A stretch of 64,000 bases of DNA from Hypomyces perniciosus (Eukaryota; Ascomycota; Sordariomycetes; Hypocreales; Hypocreaceae). Location: the NCBI GenBank assembly GCA_008477525.1, contig SPDT01000005.1, positions 186,001 to 250,000 on the forward strand, written 5' to 3'. The translations under genes were made by a program, and so were the position numbers. Each line of letters starts with the position of its first letter. The first letter of the stretch is position 1. Below are positions 36,464 to 49,722 of the stretch, piece after piece. Below the pieces are notes generated by a model. It had not been told where the DNA came from. It did no database searches and saw nothing but the letters and a program-made list of their open reading frames with translations.

Positions 36464-37879
36464 GTCTTGGCTGCTATGTCTGGTCGATGACTGATCGTAT
36501 ATGATAGTATGTAACTATGTATTTATCAAATATGACCTAGATGCCGAACCCTGCTCTGTCTGTGCATCCTTGGGCTGTCTATATTGCATGGTTGTCTATT
36601 ATTATCACCAACTCTTGTTGGTGGAATGAAACAAGGGCCGCAAAACGTACCTATATTAGGTACGACTACCCCGAACATGACGGATCGCCGGTCCGTATTA
36701 TTGATAGTAATAATTATGCCAATGAAATTTGTGTGCCATATGAAACAACTTTTTATCAGGGTCTATATGATCTTTTGTGGTAGTTTTTTTGTGCTCTTGA
36801 AAAACGAGGTTGATGTCAAATTAGCCATGCATTGGATCATAGCCAACATAACGTGCAAGCAACCACATTGCCAGGTTCTCACCCGACAATTATGTAACAA
36901 AATAAAATTCTGGCTAGAAAGAACCCGAAATTCCAATTCATGTCTAAAATATCTCCTGGACCTTGATGAAGCAGAACCCGACAACGTTCCAACCGTTTCA
37001 AAATTTGGTTGCAGGGTAGGTACTCAACACGCTGCTTATCTTGGAAGGACAGGAATAATGTTAAAATTAGCCAAAGAGGACATTACCAGTGACATCAAGG
37101 CAATCGGGTCATTTAAGGTAAAGACATGTTGAGGGCGTCGAGACCAGTAGATGATGTGTGTGATTATGCCTTTGTAGATTCACGGTCAAAGTATACTGCT
37201 CGTCCAGGAGAAGATCCCTGGGTCTTCGACATTGCCTGACCGTAATCTCGAAGGCCGAGAAGAAGTTATTTGCACGATAGGCCCGTGAGTCTTTGTAATA
37301 GCTTCAGAATCAATACTGCACCCAAGATCAAGACAAAACTCATACGCTGGTGCCCACCAGATCTCATCAACATAAGGGCATCCAAGAGCTGGGACGTGGT
37401 CTCATCTCCTTGAGAAAGGATACTGATAGGAACCTATACTTGAGGCATTGCAAGTCCACCTGATCGAGTTATACTGCAAGTGGTAGTATGATTGTGCAGT
37501 AGAGTGGGTAGCACGACTTCACCTTTTCAGACTTCATTCAGCCTCTTGGATAAGGGCCAAGATGGAAGCAGCTTGAAGGATCGTATATGAAACTTTGCAA
37601 TCACCAAGCGAGGGCGTAAGCTGACGGGATCAAGTAGCAGGAAACAAAGTATGGAAGATGCAGATATATTCTTGCTGTAGTTCTATGAACTTCGTGTCCG
37701 AAGACAATATTAGAATAGTAACAAAATAACTAGTTATGTAGAAAGAAAACACTCGATCGCCACCTCTTCCGACCAAAACATATTGACATCTACCGCTCGT
37801 CTGAATGTACAATCATTATCCCACGGCATTAGGCTCGTCATCGTTGATGCGATCGAGCAACTCATGTCAATGAAGCCAT
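36464..37879. other. A/T-rich intergenic region, no supported gene
   Basis: Two overlapping open frames around 36541-37132 have neither recognisable domains nor consistent codon bias. The rest is A/T-rich and shows nothing that I can interpret. Confidence 0.5.
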
Positions 37880-38309
37880 TTATTTGGCAGAGCCGGCGGG
37901 GGTAGCGCAGAGAAGGGCTTGACCGGCCTGGAGAGGAATCAGTTAGATACCTCATCTTTGGAAGTAATAGTGGGTTAACTTACAACTGGGACAGCGCAGC
38001 AAGCAGGCGATTTGCTAATCGAGGCACAGATGGCAGCAAATGACTTGCAATTGCTTGGGGCCGAGGGGGCTGGGTGGTGTTAGATTATCTATTAACATGA
38101 TGGCACTGGCCAAACTAGGGTGACTTACGAGCCTGGCAGTCAAGTCGGGCAACGCCAAGGACATCAACCTTGCAGCAGAGAGGGTTGGTGTAGAGAAGAC
38201 CATCAGGGCAAAAGGCGTTGGCGCGGCGGAAGATGAGCGCACCGGTGTCCTGAGCAGGAGCGGCGAAAGCCGTGGCGAGGAGGAGAGCGGCGATGGTGAT
38301 GAACTGCAT
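37880..38309 (-). CDS. Class II hydrophobin with an extra cysteine
   Basis: Exons 38309-38129, 38069-37984 and 37927-37880, with introns of 59 and 56 bp (GTAAGT donors, CTAAC branches), encode 104 aa. A signal peptide ends near residue 17-19, followed by a short spacer with a dibasic FRR site. The class II pattern is clear: Cys 34, Cys 45-46, Cys 58, Cys 75, Cys 84-85 and Cys 96, with PLCC and ALLC contexts typical of HFB-like proteins. A ninth cysteine at 68 lies between the canonical fourth and fifth, giving an odd number. Hydrophobins are secreted, self-assemble at air-water interfaces and coat spores or hyphae. The gene stands alone in A/T-rich DNA with its own TATA-like box. Confidence 0.92.
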
Positions 38310-41300
38310 TTTGAATGATTTTTGTGGTTGTGGCTGAAAGCTCAGTAAAGACTGTTGTCAAAGAGTGTTGATAGTTGGATGAGTGAGTGAAAGAGTGGAA
38401 TGCTTGAGTGTGCTGAAGCTGAATGATGGTGATGATGAGAACAAGACTGTTGGAGAGAGGAAGACCATCCTATTTATGCCTTGAGTGAAGCCATACAATC
38501 CCTTGTAAGCTCATGCTGTTATCCTCAAGCGAGGTCTTGAGATTCCCTGTAAGATCATGCTGTCTCTCCCTGCGTAAAGGGTGGCGCAAGGAAATTGATG
38601 CTCTACAGGTGCGACACGCAGGACATCCCTTCAGTAGCCATCCCTTTATCTAACAGTTGTACTCGATTACCTATCAGAAAAAGACCCTTCAGTTGCTTGA
38701 TTTCGAATGGATCTTTGTTAGTCGCCGTCATCCCCGAACTGTTGTGTGATACTGGTCGCCATCGTCCAGCCTATCTGCCGTGCAACATGAGCTTCGACAT
38801 TTTTTTCCTAGTACAGCAATCACACCACTAAATCGATCAAAAGGGTACGTCCCTGAATGTCTGGCGGATCAAGGGAGAGTTTGTTGGTAGTACGAGTACT
38901 CCGTAAACAATGGGGTGAGATGTAAGACATTGCCCTCACATCCGACCCTAATCCACAACGCAGGTCTCAGATCTCGCCAATCGCTTCTCTTGTTCCCGTT
39001 CGTAACCCCACAAGCTTGCAGTAATTATTTTGAGACGAAGCATCCCTCGCTTTAAAAAGCACAACATTGTCGCTGCTTTTGATCTCGTTTGCTGTTGACC
39101 AAGCTGGCAGGACTCCATATTTCTGCAGGGGGCTCGGAAAATAGAATTGCATTCAGCTTTACGATTGAAGGGCGTATACATTACTTCTCATTGTCTACTG
39201 CTACCCTTCGTAACCGAGCATCTTTGTTAGTGGGTTATTTGCTTCTTCACTGACATCTTGGTCTAGCGACTGTGTCGAATCTTAACAACGCATGTATGCC
39301 TCTCTACAACTGTGAGTGTCTCAACTACGTCAGGTGCTCTGACCGCCAGTGAGGCGGGATCCAAGATATCCCTCTGACTACCTACCGTACCAGAGACCGA
39401 GGCTATCACCATTCTGAGACCCTTGTGTGAAAACACGGGAATCAAGAGCATCAAATAATGGCGGAGATAGCCGGCAGATTGACTAAGCAGTCGGGCACAA
39501 ATTGTTCAGAAAATACTTGAAGAACTCGCGTGGTGAAGGTTGAATGACCTCAAGGCAAGCATGTGAAGGCCATCATGACCAGTCGCTCGGATTGCGGGTG
39601 CTAGCATGATCTTGATGATGTCCTTCGCTGGAAACGGAAAAGTGGTCTGCACAAGTAAAGTAAACTGCAGAAGTAATGCTTCATCCCCTAGAGATGTTCA
39701 CTGCTTTTAAGCGCACATGATATTGATTTGAAGTTCGTGAGAGTTCATAGAACGGGTTGTAGAAAACCTTGAGGCCATGGAGACGTGCAGGCAGGGAAAG
39801 GTCATTAGAAATAGATTTAATGCAAAACAGAAGTCGCAAAAACTCAGTCTCCCTCAGCTTCTTTTCTTTTATGATATTCGTCCTGTACGTAGTTATTGAT
39901 AGCATTTGCCTATGTCGAAAAGGCCTAGTTCCCTGGTACGCATCTCTTACAGTTTGCTCTCAAGTTTTGCCCCCCTTCATGCCGACTACCAGAGGCGACT
40001 TTGAGAGCAAGTGACGACATCTTATGGAATTTCTTTTAAATAGGTGTAATAACCAAAGGGATTTGGAACGTGATACTATCATGATTTGCGCTAAATCTTA
40101 ATGCTCAGATACGCCGTCGCTGCGTCTTGATAGCTGTAGGGTACAGGTATCTTAGCAATGACCTGCATCTAGATCTGTTCTGTGAATGTGTACGTGTAGA
40201 TGGTGACATGGATAGATGGCCCGATTCAAAGCCCTTAGCATTGGTATCGGATGATTTAATCCGTAAGCTTACAATATAGTTTGAACAACAGCACTTATTA
40301 TGATTACACGATTTGCTGGAGGCTTCTACCTTTGCCCCGAAATGTGTGCTAAGATAGCAGCTGAGACACTTTTACGGAGTATTATCAGTCCGTAATTGTT
40401 TTTGAGGGGGGATTTCTTGTCAGTTAATTGCTTCATCTGAGCCTAAAAAAAGATCTTTCTATCCAAGGCGCCTTTGAAATTGACGTTAATATTTGACCGA
40501 GTATGCTTTTAAGAAAGCTCCGGGTCTTTGTCTAGGGCAAGGTGCTGTCGGTTGTTCGGGGTTCGGATGGTTCGGAGATCACACTAATGAGTGCGCAGCA
40601 AACGCGTCGCGTCATACTTCCTACATAAAAAAAAATTCTACATTCTCATAATGACAAGAATAAGGATTTAAGCCTCAATTATGAAAACTTCTATGTAGTA
40701 GACAAATATAGTGCTAGTGAGCCGCACTGAGACATCGCAATGGGTGGGTCTGGTTGGCTGGTCACCAGACGAGTCCTCGTGATGGTTTTGAAAGGAGATC
40801 CCGGCTTTTAATCCATCAAGCGTATGAAGTACGAGCAATACTACTAGTACTACTATCTCGGAAGAGTTATTTGCCGAGCATCGTTGTGTTTGCAGCCCCG
40901 TATGCACGGATGAATGTCTTACATGACGTGAGATGTTGGGAGCTACATGTCAAGAAATGTTTCGCTACTACAGAAACACGACTCAATTCCGAGTCTCTGA
41001 TTCTACAATGGAATATCTATAAGTAGTACGAAGTATAATAGTCATAATATTACTCAGTTCTAGGAGTATTAGTATCAGCAGCCACGGCTGTGTCATCTTA
41101 TTCTGACCCCAGTTGGGCGGCGGCACGCATATAATCCCCCGACTAATACACCAAATTAAAATAAAGGGGGGCTCGTATAATTGGCCAGTCTTCATCAACA
41201 CCAACAGTGGCACTGGCGATCCAAATTAATGCCGGGACTTGGACCAATCTTATGCTACGCTCGGTAGTTGTTCCGAGCGTTTATGTCAATCATGCAAGAC

Positions 41301-41692
41301 GGGACGTGTTAAAGAAGCCCTGTCTTATTCTCTGCCCCCGGGTTGAACTTTCAGCTCGAGGAATCTTCCTGGAATCATGCAGGATCAACAAGATGTGTTG
41401 GGTTATGAGTCTGTGGGCGTGCGAGTGCTAGTATTCCCAGCGATGTAACGGTCGACCGATTACTAGTGCCATTGATACAACGGAAAGCTCTTACTCAAGC
41501 TTGTCTGGTGGCATTGTAGCCACCCCAGCAAACATATTGTTGCCAACCTCTCAGGCATACGGAGTCGAATAGCTCTCGGATCGCCTATGATCACCCCGAT
41601 CTTCTTCCCCAGCACAGAAGACGCAAATCTCTTCTGTCTTCCTCCTTTCGATTCTTCGGAACTCGTCGTTATACAGACGCAAAGTCAGCATC
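38310..41692. other. 3.4-kb gene-poor A/T-rich region
   Basis: No supported gene is present. Exact nonamers lie at 38897 and 40373. The left 200 bp is the hydrophobin promoter and leader, and the right 150 bp is the C/T-rich leader of the deuterolysin gene. Confidence 0.55.
38471..38478 (-). promoter_or_regulatory. TATA-like box of the hydrophobin gene
   Basis: On the minus strand this reads CATAAATA, about 165 nt before the start codon. That fits a strongly expressed TATA-type fungal gene with a leader of about 130 nt. Confidence 0.5.
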
Positions 41693-42808
41693 ATGAAGTT
41701 CCTCCTCGCCGGTCTCACTGCCTTTGCCGCCCTGGCTGTCGCCGCACCCTCTGGTGCTCCCACTCCTCTGGACATCAGGCTTGAGATGACTGGTAACTCC
41801 AAGGTCAAGGCAACCATCACCAACCTGGGCAAGAAGAACCTGAAGATCTTTCGCCTCGGCACTATCCTAGACGAGGCTGCCATTGAGAAAGCCACTGTCA
41901 CCTCAGGCGGTTAGTCTTTTCTCTCCCAAACCATCGAAGCTTCGGAATAAATAGGACTAACACCGTTTTATACAGACAAGCCCGTCAAATTCATAGGTAT
42001 TCGTCAACGTATCGCTACCCACAACCTCCCTGAATCAACCTTTGAGCACATCACCGCCGGGCAATCCATCCAAGTAACCTTTGACATCGCTCACGTCCAC
42101 GACCTCTCCTCTGGGGGCAAGTTCGACGTCGAGGCTTCGGGCATTCTCAACTTCGCTGAAGAGTTCGGCACCGAACTCATTGGCTCCGTCCCCTTCTACT
42201 CCAACAAGATCTCCGCTCTCATCGACGGCAAACTTGCCGCTACAGCTCGCCTATCTTTTATTCAGCACAAGCGAACGAGACTCCAGAAGGACTGCACTGG
42301 TGACAAACTAGCTGCTACCAAGGTTGCTCTGAACAACTGTGTTGAGCTCTCCAAGGCCGCTGAACGGGCTGCTGCGTCCGGACCTGCTGCGAAATTCGAG
42401 GAGTACTTTCTGGTCTCCGACCCCAGCACCCGCCAGAACGTTGTCACAGTGTTCCAGAATGTCGCCGAACAATGCGGTTCCATCGATAGCGGCTCTACCT
42501 CGTACTACTGCTCAGACGTCGCAGGACACTGCCGCGAGGGCGTTTTGGCCTACGCTATCTCTAGTGAGAGTCTGATGGCGTACTGCGACCTCTACTTCAA
42601 GGTGCTTCCGCCGGTGACGAAGTATTGCCATGACCAAGATCAGGCTACTACCACGATCCACGAGTGTACGCATTTGTATCAAGTTTTAGGCACTGCTGAT
42701 TATGCTTATGGATATGAGAATATCCAGAAGTTGAAGGAACCTGAGAAGAGATATAAGAATGCCGACACGTACGCTATGTTTGCTAACGCTATTTACGCTG
42801 GATGCTAA
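41693..42808 (+). CDS. Deuterolysin-type zinc metalloprotease (M35)
   Basis: Exons 41693-41909 and 41976-42808 flank a 66-bp intron (GTTAGT, GGACTAAC branch, ATACAG) and encode 349 aa, the normal length for a preproprotease. The signal peptide covers about residues 1-18 (MKFLLAGLTAFAALAVAA). The propeptide runs to a Lys-Arg site near 170. The mature part has the aspzincin motif HECTH (301-305) with GTADYAYG supplying the third zinc ligand Asp 314, and the usual cysteines. It is a secreted neutral protease acting on basic proteins and is often made during nutrient scavenging or host invasion. Nothing in the sequence suggests damage. Confidence 0.95.
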
Positions 42809-43365
42809 GCGGGAGGAGTGATAGAAAAGGAGAGACGTATAGAAGAGTGTGTTGACACGAATGATAATGAAATGGCACATAGGGGGGAAATATACTTGCG
42901 TGCATATCATGTTTCTCGTCTTTAGTTTTCGTCTGACTCTGATGTGATGTGACGTTGATCAAGGATTACCCGACCATTTACTGGTAGAGTCTGTATGACC
43001 CTTTGCAGTCCCCCTTTTTGTCACCACTTGGGACGCTTGAGAGGCCAATAAACGAATTCACAGAGTACCGCAAAGAGTTCTGGGTTTCAATCGTTCCGTA
43101 TTAAGCAGATAGATGACTAGCTGACGGCTAGCGATAGTATCTTTTCCTCGAATCTGGGAATCATCTCACGCTTGCAAATCTCCCTTCATATGTTACAGTG
43201 AATGCAAGAGACAGCCACTCCTAATATCACCAACCAACCGTTTACCCCCATTGAGCAAAAGGCAAAAATGCACCGCTAGCAATACCCCAACCGAAACCTG
43301 ACCAGAACCATGTGCTTCATTATAGATAGACCTGTCAAAGGAAACTTTCACGGTCAAGATATGCA
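42809..43365. other. Intergenic region between convergent genes
   Basis: This is the 3' flank of the deuterolysin and mad1 genes. No coding features were seen. Confidence 0.6.
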
Positions 43366-45733
43366 TTAATCCTTGGAAGTCCTCGAATGCTCCTCATAAA
43401 ACTCCAACGTTAGGGCCGCCAGAAACCCTGGAATACAGCCCTTCTCCCTGACCCAGAACCCAATGTGATCACCAATTTTCCTGGCGAACGCACTCTTCGG
43501 CCCGCCACCCACCTTCATTGTGCCCCTCTCGCCATCAAACACAATCGAGTTCTCATGCTCGTCTGACTGCGAGGGGTAGAATGTGCTCTCCACCCGCATC
43601 TTGCCATTGGGGATGAAGGTGACGGTCCAACCGAGGGTTGAGAAGATGGCTTCTTTGAACTCCTGAGACTTCGAGCCCCATACTTCTTTCAATCGGCGGG
43701 TGGATTTTTGCGCTGACGCGGTTTCAGCCTTGGCGGCTGCGATTTCACGTTCCATGGCGCCAAGCACGGATGTTGGTATTAATGGGATGGAGGGATTGGA
43801 GTGCTTCGAACGGAGCGTTGCCAGTAACTCCTTGTTCTCCTTTTGGAGCGCTTCGAGGGTGGCCCTCTTGATTGCCTCGTAGTCTGAGGTGGGATTCGAC
43901 CGTAAGGACAAGACTCGGGTTTGCGTCTGCTGCTTAGCGGCCGAAAGCTGTTCATGACTTGTCGACAAGTCCTTCTGGAGCAGCGCCACCTGCATCTGCA
44001 TGCTCGTCAGCTCTTCCTGGAGCTTGCGGTTCTTACGCGTAAGCTGGCCGATCTGTTCCTGGGTAACATCATCGTCTGGGTGAGCTCGTTTGGTTCCAGC
44101 CGGCGTCAAAGGTGACGGCTGAGCCGTAGATGAGTCCATGGATGAGAGTTCACTGTGTAGCCTCTGGACCTCCATTTTATAATTGTCCACCACATCTTCG
44201 AGTTCCTGGATGCGCGACGCTCGCGTCTCGTCAAATTGGTCAGGTTGGAGGGTGTGCTCTTCGGTGTCGAATGCCTTGAGCTGTGCACGGAGGTATTCCA
44301 CCTCCTTCAGTGCGAGGGCGCGCTGTCGATCAAGGCGCATACGAACCTTATCGGTATTGGCAGCTTGAGTGGAGCTTGTGGCGTTGTCAACTTGGTTCTT
44401 GAGCTGGATTTTCTCTTCCTCAAGGGACTGGATCCTGCTCTCTTGTGCCATGGTCTCAGCACGAACAGCCCCCAGCTGTTCGACGTAAGATGCAGTAGTG
44501 AGACGTTCTTGAACAAGCGCCCGAGCTATCTCCTCTGGGGAGTTGAACTCGACATGACCGATTTCCGATGCGTTTTCTAGGTAGGCCGACCACGACAAGC
44601 GCTCGTCCTCTAGTCTCTGTCGTTGTATTCTGGCTTCTGCAAGCTCGGTCTCTAGTGTTTCGGCAGCTTCCACCCTCCTCTGGAGTGTTCTCTTTTCCTC
44701 CTCGACAACTTCCACAGCCTTGTTGACCGCACGAAGGTGCTTCAGTTCCATGAGCTGATCACGATTGGTGGCCTCGAGAGCGCGAATGTGAGAGACTTGC
44801 TCTGATAGCTCCCTCTTGATAATCTCCATGGTTTCAGCATCGCCGCTTTGAGCTTTGAGTCGCAACACATCGGCCTCCAGTTTAGCAATCAGGTTGTCCT
44901 TTTCTGAAATTTGTGTCTGATACTGCTGTGAAGCTGCCTCCTTCGCTTGGCTGTCCAACTCCATCTCTTGTATTGAGCTCTGTGACGCTGCGATTTGCAT
45001 CTGCAGGTCGTTGATCTTCTTGTCTGCCCTCCTTGCCGTTTCATCCTTGGAGTTTGACAAGTCTTCGAGCTGCTCTTGTAACAGGCGGGCCTCGTCCTCA
45101 GATGCTCGAACCCTCGACTCCAGCGCCCGTTTGTCCTGCTCCGCTGCCTCTTTGAGCTCTTCCATCTCTTTTCTTATGGATTCCATCCTGCTGTCGGATT
45201 TGGCCTTTTCGGCTTCGGCGGCTTGCCTCTGCTGCGCTTCCTCTTGTTCGCGTCGACGGGCTTGTTCCACTTTGTTGCTCTGTTGTGAAAGGGCAATGTC
45301 TTTTTCTTGCTCGGCGGTCTGCAAGCGGTATTGCAAGGTCCCGATTTCGGCTTTCAACGCCTCGATTTCTTTCCTGTACTTTTCGTACTCATCCGCATCA
45401 GGCGGCGCAAGGTTTTCCTTAGAGCTCTCGCGCGAGTCTGGCCGAACGGAGTCGCCAGCATGGCTTCGGCGGGACGGGGGTCGCTCAGCATTTGTCTCTC
45501 CGGTGAACAGATTGTAGGTGGGTTGAGTCGCACGAAACGATGCTATCTAGAAAACATCATTGTCAGCCGGCCCTCTTGTTTTGCCGCTTTGTGGACTGAC
45601 TTACTCTGGAGTTGCGAAGTGACGTATTTGACTGAGGCAGGCCAGAGGAACTGCCAGTGCGTATTCTGCTGCTTGACAGGGAATTCTGGCGGCCACGCAG
45701 GCCACCACCGTCCTGCGCCCCATGGCTCCGCAT
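43366..45733 (-). CDS. mad1: Spindle assembly checkpoint protein Mad1
   Basis: Exons 45733-45605 and 45546-43366 (58-bp intron, GTAAGT...TCTAG, phase 0) encode 769 aa. Residues about 80-560 are nearly continuous coiled coil. The Mad2-interaction motif is visible as RVLSLRSNPTS (587-597), matching the KVLxxSLNPTS type of animals. The Bub1-binding RLK is at 661-663 in RLKEVWGSKSQEFKEA, followed by the RWD-like C-terminal domain. Mad1 recruits Mad2 to unattached kinetochores and delays anaphase; in interphase it sits at nuclear pores. The N-terminal 60 residues are Ser/Arg-rich. The gene is divergent from tam41 across 1 kb. Confidence 0.93.
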
Positions 45734-46746
45734 TGCGGTAGATGAAGAAGTTGGGATGTTTGATTGAGTGGTGTTGAATCTTCTTTCACAAGAAGCGCGT
45801 TCGCGTCTGTCTGTTGTGAAGGATAAGGGTCACGTGATTGCCGTTGATACTTGAGGCAAGCAAGTGGTCTGTACGTTTGAAGTCATAAAGAAGGGCTCTT
45901 TTGAGGGCAAGTTGGGGAAAATATTATTCTACAAAAAATGGAAGTATATACTAGTTCTTTTTGTAGCTGTTGAAAAGTGTTAAAGCAGACTGGTGAAGCA
46001 GACTGGTGAAGCTTGACCAAGATCTTGGAACATGCATAGTGGCGGACAGCAGCGTTGAATTGGAGCCAATCTAGTCAATGCATCTAATTAAGATCTTGCA
46101 ATGGATGAAGTACTCTTTACTCGGTAGATTATTAGAATTTATGGAATAGGACAAAGTGGTGATTGTTGAGAATTGGTATTTAATACGGAGCATTGCGGAC
46201 TCTCTGATTGAGCTTGGCTAGCCCTACCTATGCTGGAATACAGCAGCATGTTGGAGGATCTGAGAAAGAGGAAACTGTAAACACCTTACAACCCTCTGAA
46301 TACTACCGATAATGCCTGTGATGTTGCTTTCTCTGTTGATTCGCAGATAATATTCCACAGATAGGTACGAGTATGACTTAGACGCATCTCTCCGTGCGGC
46401 CCACTCACACGGTCCGCTTCGGAACAACTTTTAGGCCTGGATCTGATAGAAAGTGGGAAGCTCTAAGCTCTATCCAACCACATCTGCAGCCCAAAAACAT
46501 CACAAATCTGTGGACATGCCAGTACAGACGAGCCACGTCCCTGACCTCATGGGGCTCATTGCTTAGTTTGGAACCGTCTCGTCCGTTTCTCCGCACATGG
46601 AGTCAAAACCCAAAACACCTTCTCGTGGCCTTGAGCGGCTGATTCATCTTCATCTCTTCCCTCTGTCCCTCCCTCAACCTCACTAATACGGAGCTTTTAA
46701 GCCTCAGCCCTATCGTCAGCTCCGGCTGATCCACTTGCCATTCGAT
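45734..46746. promoter_or_regulatory. Divergent upstream region of mad1 and tam41
   Basis: About 1 kb separates the two start codons. I see no gene. TACGGAGC variants of the nonamer occur near 46181 and 46686. The left part directly upstream of mad1 contains CACGTG (near 45831). Confidence 0.5.
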
Positions 46747-48463
46747 ATGGCCACTCTGGGCCGCAGTATCAGGGTAAAGAAGGCGATTCATCGCGAAGAA
46801 TTGGTGCCCGAATACCGGCTAACAGCGCGTATAGGCCACTGCAGCCGCTCTCCCGCCGACAATTGCGCTTCGCAGCTCACGGTTTGCGCCGTTCCTTGCA
46901 TCCTCTCGTGCCGACCTTTGCTCAGGCTATGAGCGATTATCCTCCTCTTCCTCCTACTCCTCCTCTTACCTGCGATGGTATTCCGACTCGACGAACCCGG
47001 AACATGCCCGACGAGCCGATGGCCAGCATCCGAGTCAGCCGGCGTCTTCCTCGCCGACCGAATCCGAGTCCGACACTGCTATATCTACAGCTCCTCGTCG
47101 CAAGGAGTCGGCCGGCGGCAAATTCAATCTCTACGGCGATGACTGGGAAGACACAGTAGACTTCGCCATACAATCATTCGATGAGCTTCCACATCGTCTC
47201 TTTGGTGTAAACCAGCACATGATCATCAACTACGAGCTCAAGGAGGCCTTGCGGGTCATGTTGCGCCAGTTCAATGCGCCCATTGTCTACTGCTTTGCGT
47301 ACGGCTCAGGAGTGTTCCCTCAGGAGAACTCCAGTCGCAGCATCAGTGAGGCTGAATTCCGCGCAGTCCACCCCAAGCCGCCCGAAGCCCTAGTCAAGGC
47401 TCAAAAGGGTTCGCCCAAGATGATTGACTTCATCTTCGGTGTCACGCACACTCAGCACTGGCACTCTATCAACATGAAGCAACATCGTGATCACTACTCT
47501 AGCGTCGCGTCTCTGGGCTCAGGATTCGTCTCAAGGGTGCAGAACTGGGGCGCTGGTGTCTACTTCAACCCATATATCGAGATGAACGGGATGCTAATCA
47601 AGTACGGCGTCACGAGCATCGACAACCTGGTCAATGACTTGTCCACCTGGGATAACCTCTACCTGGCTGGGCGTCTCCAAAAACCCGTGAAAATTCTTCG
47701 CGATCACCCTAGAGTTCGCCTGGCGAATCAACACAACCTCATTGCTGCTGTTCGCACTGCCCTCCTCCTCCTACCCCCCAACTTCACCGAATCCGACCTC
47801 TACAGCACCATTGCCGGCCTCAGTTACCTTGGCGATCCACGCATGTCCCTCCCAACCGAGAACAAGAGCAAAGTTACCAACATTGTCTCAAACAACATGG
47901 TTCACTTCCGTCGCCTCTATGCTCCATTGATAAAGACTCTCCCCAACGTTGAATTCGTGGACCCTGTTCGGCTAGACGACGAAAACTGGATTCTCAACCC
48001 GGAAGCAAACACCAGATTACAACAGGATATGGATTTGGTGAAGCGTGGGAACATGGTTAGGCGCCTACCCAAAAACTTCCGATCTAGGCTCTACTTCAGA
48101 TACCAGAAGAAGTTCGGAATGCCACCAGACGAGTTCTCCGCAATGATGAAGGCGTCGTCAGATGACGACTCGGCTGTTAAACGGCGCCAGGGAGGCGAAT
48201 TTGAGAAGCGCATTGCTTCAGATGACCCGGAGCAGTTGCGGGCACTGACGCGCCAGGTTATCAAGCAGACGGTCAACTGGCCAAGCACCACGCAGAGTAT
48301 CAAGGGCTTACTGATGGGAGGCTGGAGCCGATCAGTTCGATACCTGGGCGAGAAGGTATCCAAGTGGAAGAAGGGCAAGAGTGAGCAAAAGAAGACCGAA
48401 ACCAAGGGAGAGCAAGAACGAGAGGCCCAGTCCAAGGAGAAGTCTCAGGAGAAGTCGGATTGA
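46747..48463 (+). CDS. tam41: Mitochondrial CDP-diacylglycerol synthase Tam41
   Basis: A 27-nt first exon (46747-46773) is followed by a 61-bp intron (GTAAAG, GGCTAAC branch, TATAG) and exon 46835-48463, giving 551 aa. The tiny exon is inferred because the second exon's frame has no usable ATG before 47219, while its upstream part encodes a convincing Arg/Ser-rich mitochondrial presequence. The nucleotidyltransferase core shows YGSGVFPQ (165-172), MIDFIFGV, WGAGVYFNP and DDENWILNPEA. Tam41 makes CDP-DAG in the inner membrane for cardiolipin synthesis. The C-terminal 40 residues form a Lys/Glu-rich tail that is probably disordered. Confidence 0.92.
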
Positions 48464-49696
48464 GCTATTGGGATTCCGACCAAGCGGCGACATCGATGAT
48501 CAATCAGCCCGACTGATTATAACGAGCATTTCATTTTGTACAACGCTACCAAAACAATCTGCCCGCGACAGCGATGACGGAAGAGCATCCTATATCTGTC
48601 GCTCACATTTCCCTTTCCTTCGTACATAATGTTGCATCTACCCACGGAGTACATTCGCATAGAATAGAACTGGGCACGCGGACAAGGACGGCCGAACTCA
48701 TGGAGAAACAGGACACGGCTCGTGCCGGAACAGGGGGAAAATAGGAGTGGCCATTCTGTATTCTGGTATTGACTAGGCGGCGCTATGAGTCTTTATTGGG
48801 TGTTTCGGGATATGATAGACGATGGGAAGTGTGTTTTGATAGCTCGATACCTGGTGTTGGTGATGAGCAAGGAGGCCTTGGCGTGAAGCAAGACCCGAAC
48901 AAGCCAGCACATTTTCATCATTTCGTAAACGGGCGCAGTCTTGCACGTACCTTACGAGTTGGTTCCGAAATAGCTATCCTATGGGTCTGATGTGCGAGGA
49001 GACACTTTTCCCGAAGGAAGGCCTGCAAGCCGTCAAACGTGATGCCTTGTCTACCAGGACTTGTATTATTTTCAGCTCTGCATCAGCGTCTCCAAGGCTT
49101 CCAGGATAGTTGGTTGCGATATCTGTGACGGTATTCAGAAGATTTGGATGTCGAATGTTTACATCATTATGCAAGTATAGAATGCTGCTTTGTTGGTGAT
49201 GAGGACATGACAAAGACGAAGAATGGCACCAGTGCATCGAGATCACCAACCCTGGGAGTATGCCGTGGGCTCGTATTGGGCTAATATACAATATTCGGCC
49301 TGTGGAAAATATTAGAAGTAGTAACGCCCGTTGCTGCAAGATAAAGAGCCATTATCGTCGACGACCACACGGGTATTGTTGCAACGATGGAACGGGAAGT
49401 ATTGCGGATTCACAAGCAACTCCGATGAAACCTCGTGTTGAGAGTTGTTCGTGTCAATCCTCTCGGCTGCGGCCGCAACATCATATTCGATGACGACAGA
49501 GGAAACAGAGACGAAGAGTTAAGTGTTTACAGGGGAGGAATCTCTAGGAATGCGTATCCGGATAGCTACCGGCGCCCGCGGCACATGACCCGATGACAGC
49601 TGGTGGTTATTATCCGGTGACAGGACAGTCATTTATAGGACTTTTCGTGCTGCAGAACAATAATCGTCCAGTTATCTCGGCTATAAGTTGTTGTAC

Positions 49697-49722
49697 TACG
49701 GAGTACTACTAGACTAGTAGTA
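49697..49722. other. Nonamer overlapping a 19-bp inverted repeat
   Basis: TACGGAGTA (49697-49705) runs directly into TACTACTAG-A-CTAGTAGTA (49704-49722), two perfect 9-bp arms around one base. The arrangement could form a hairpin. Confidence 0.8.

Noticed and set aside
36541..37132. Two overlapping plus-strand frames after the carboxypeptidase
   Set aside because: No conserved motif, A/T-driven codons, and the longer one lacks an ATG at its start; possibly relic sequence but not supportable.
48974..49530. Minus-strand frames with some protein-like stretches
   Set aside because: No start codon in the most protein-like frame and no recognisable family; left as unexplained intergenic DNA.
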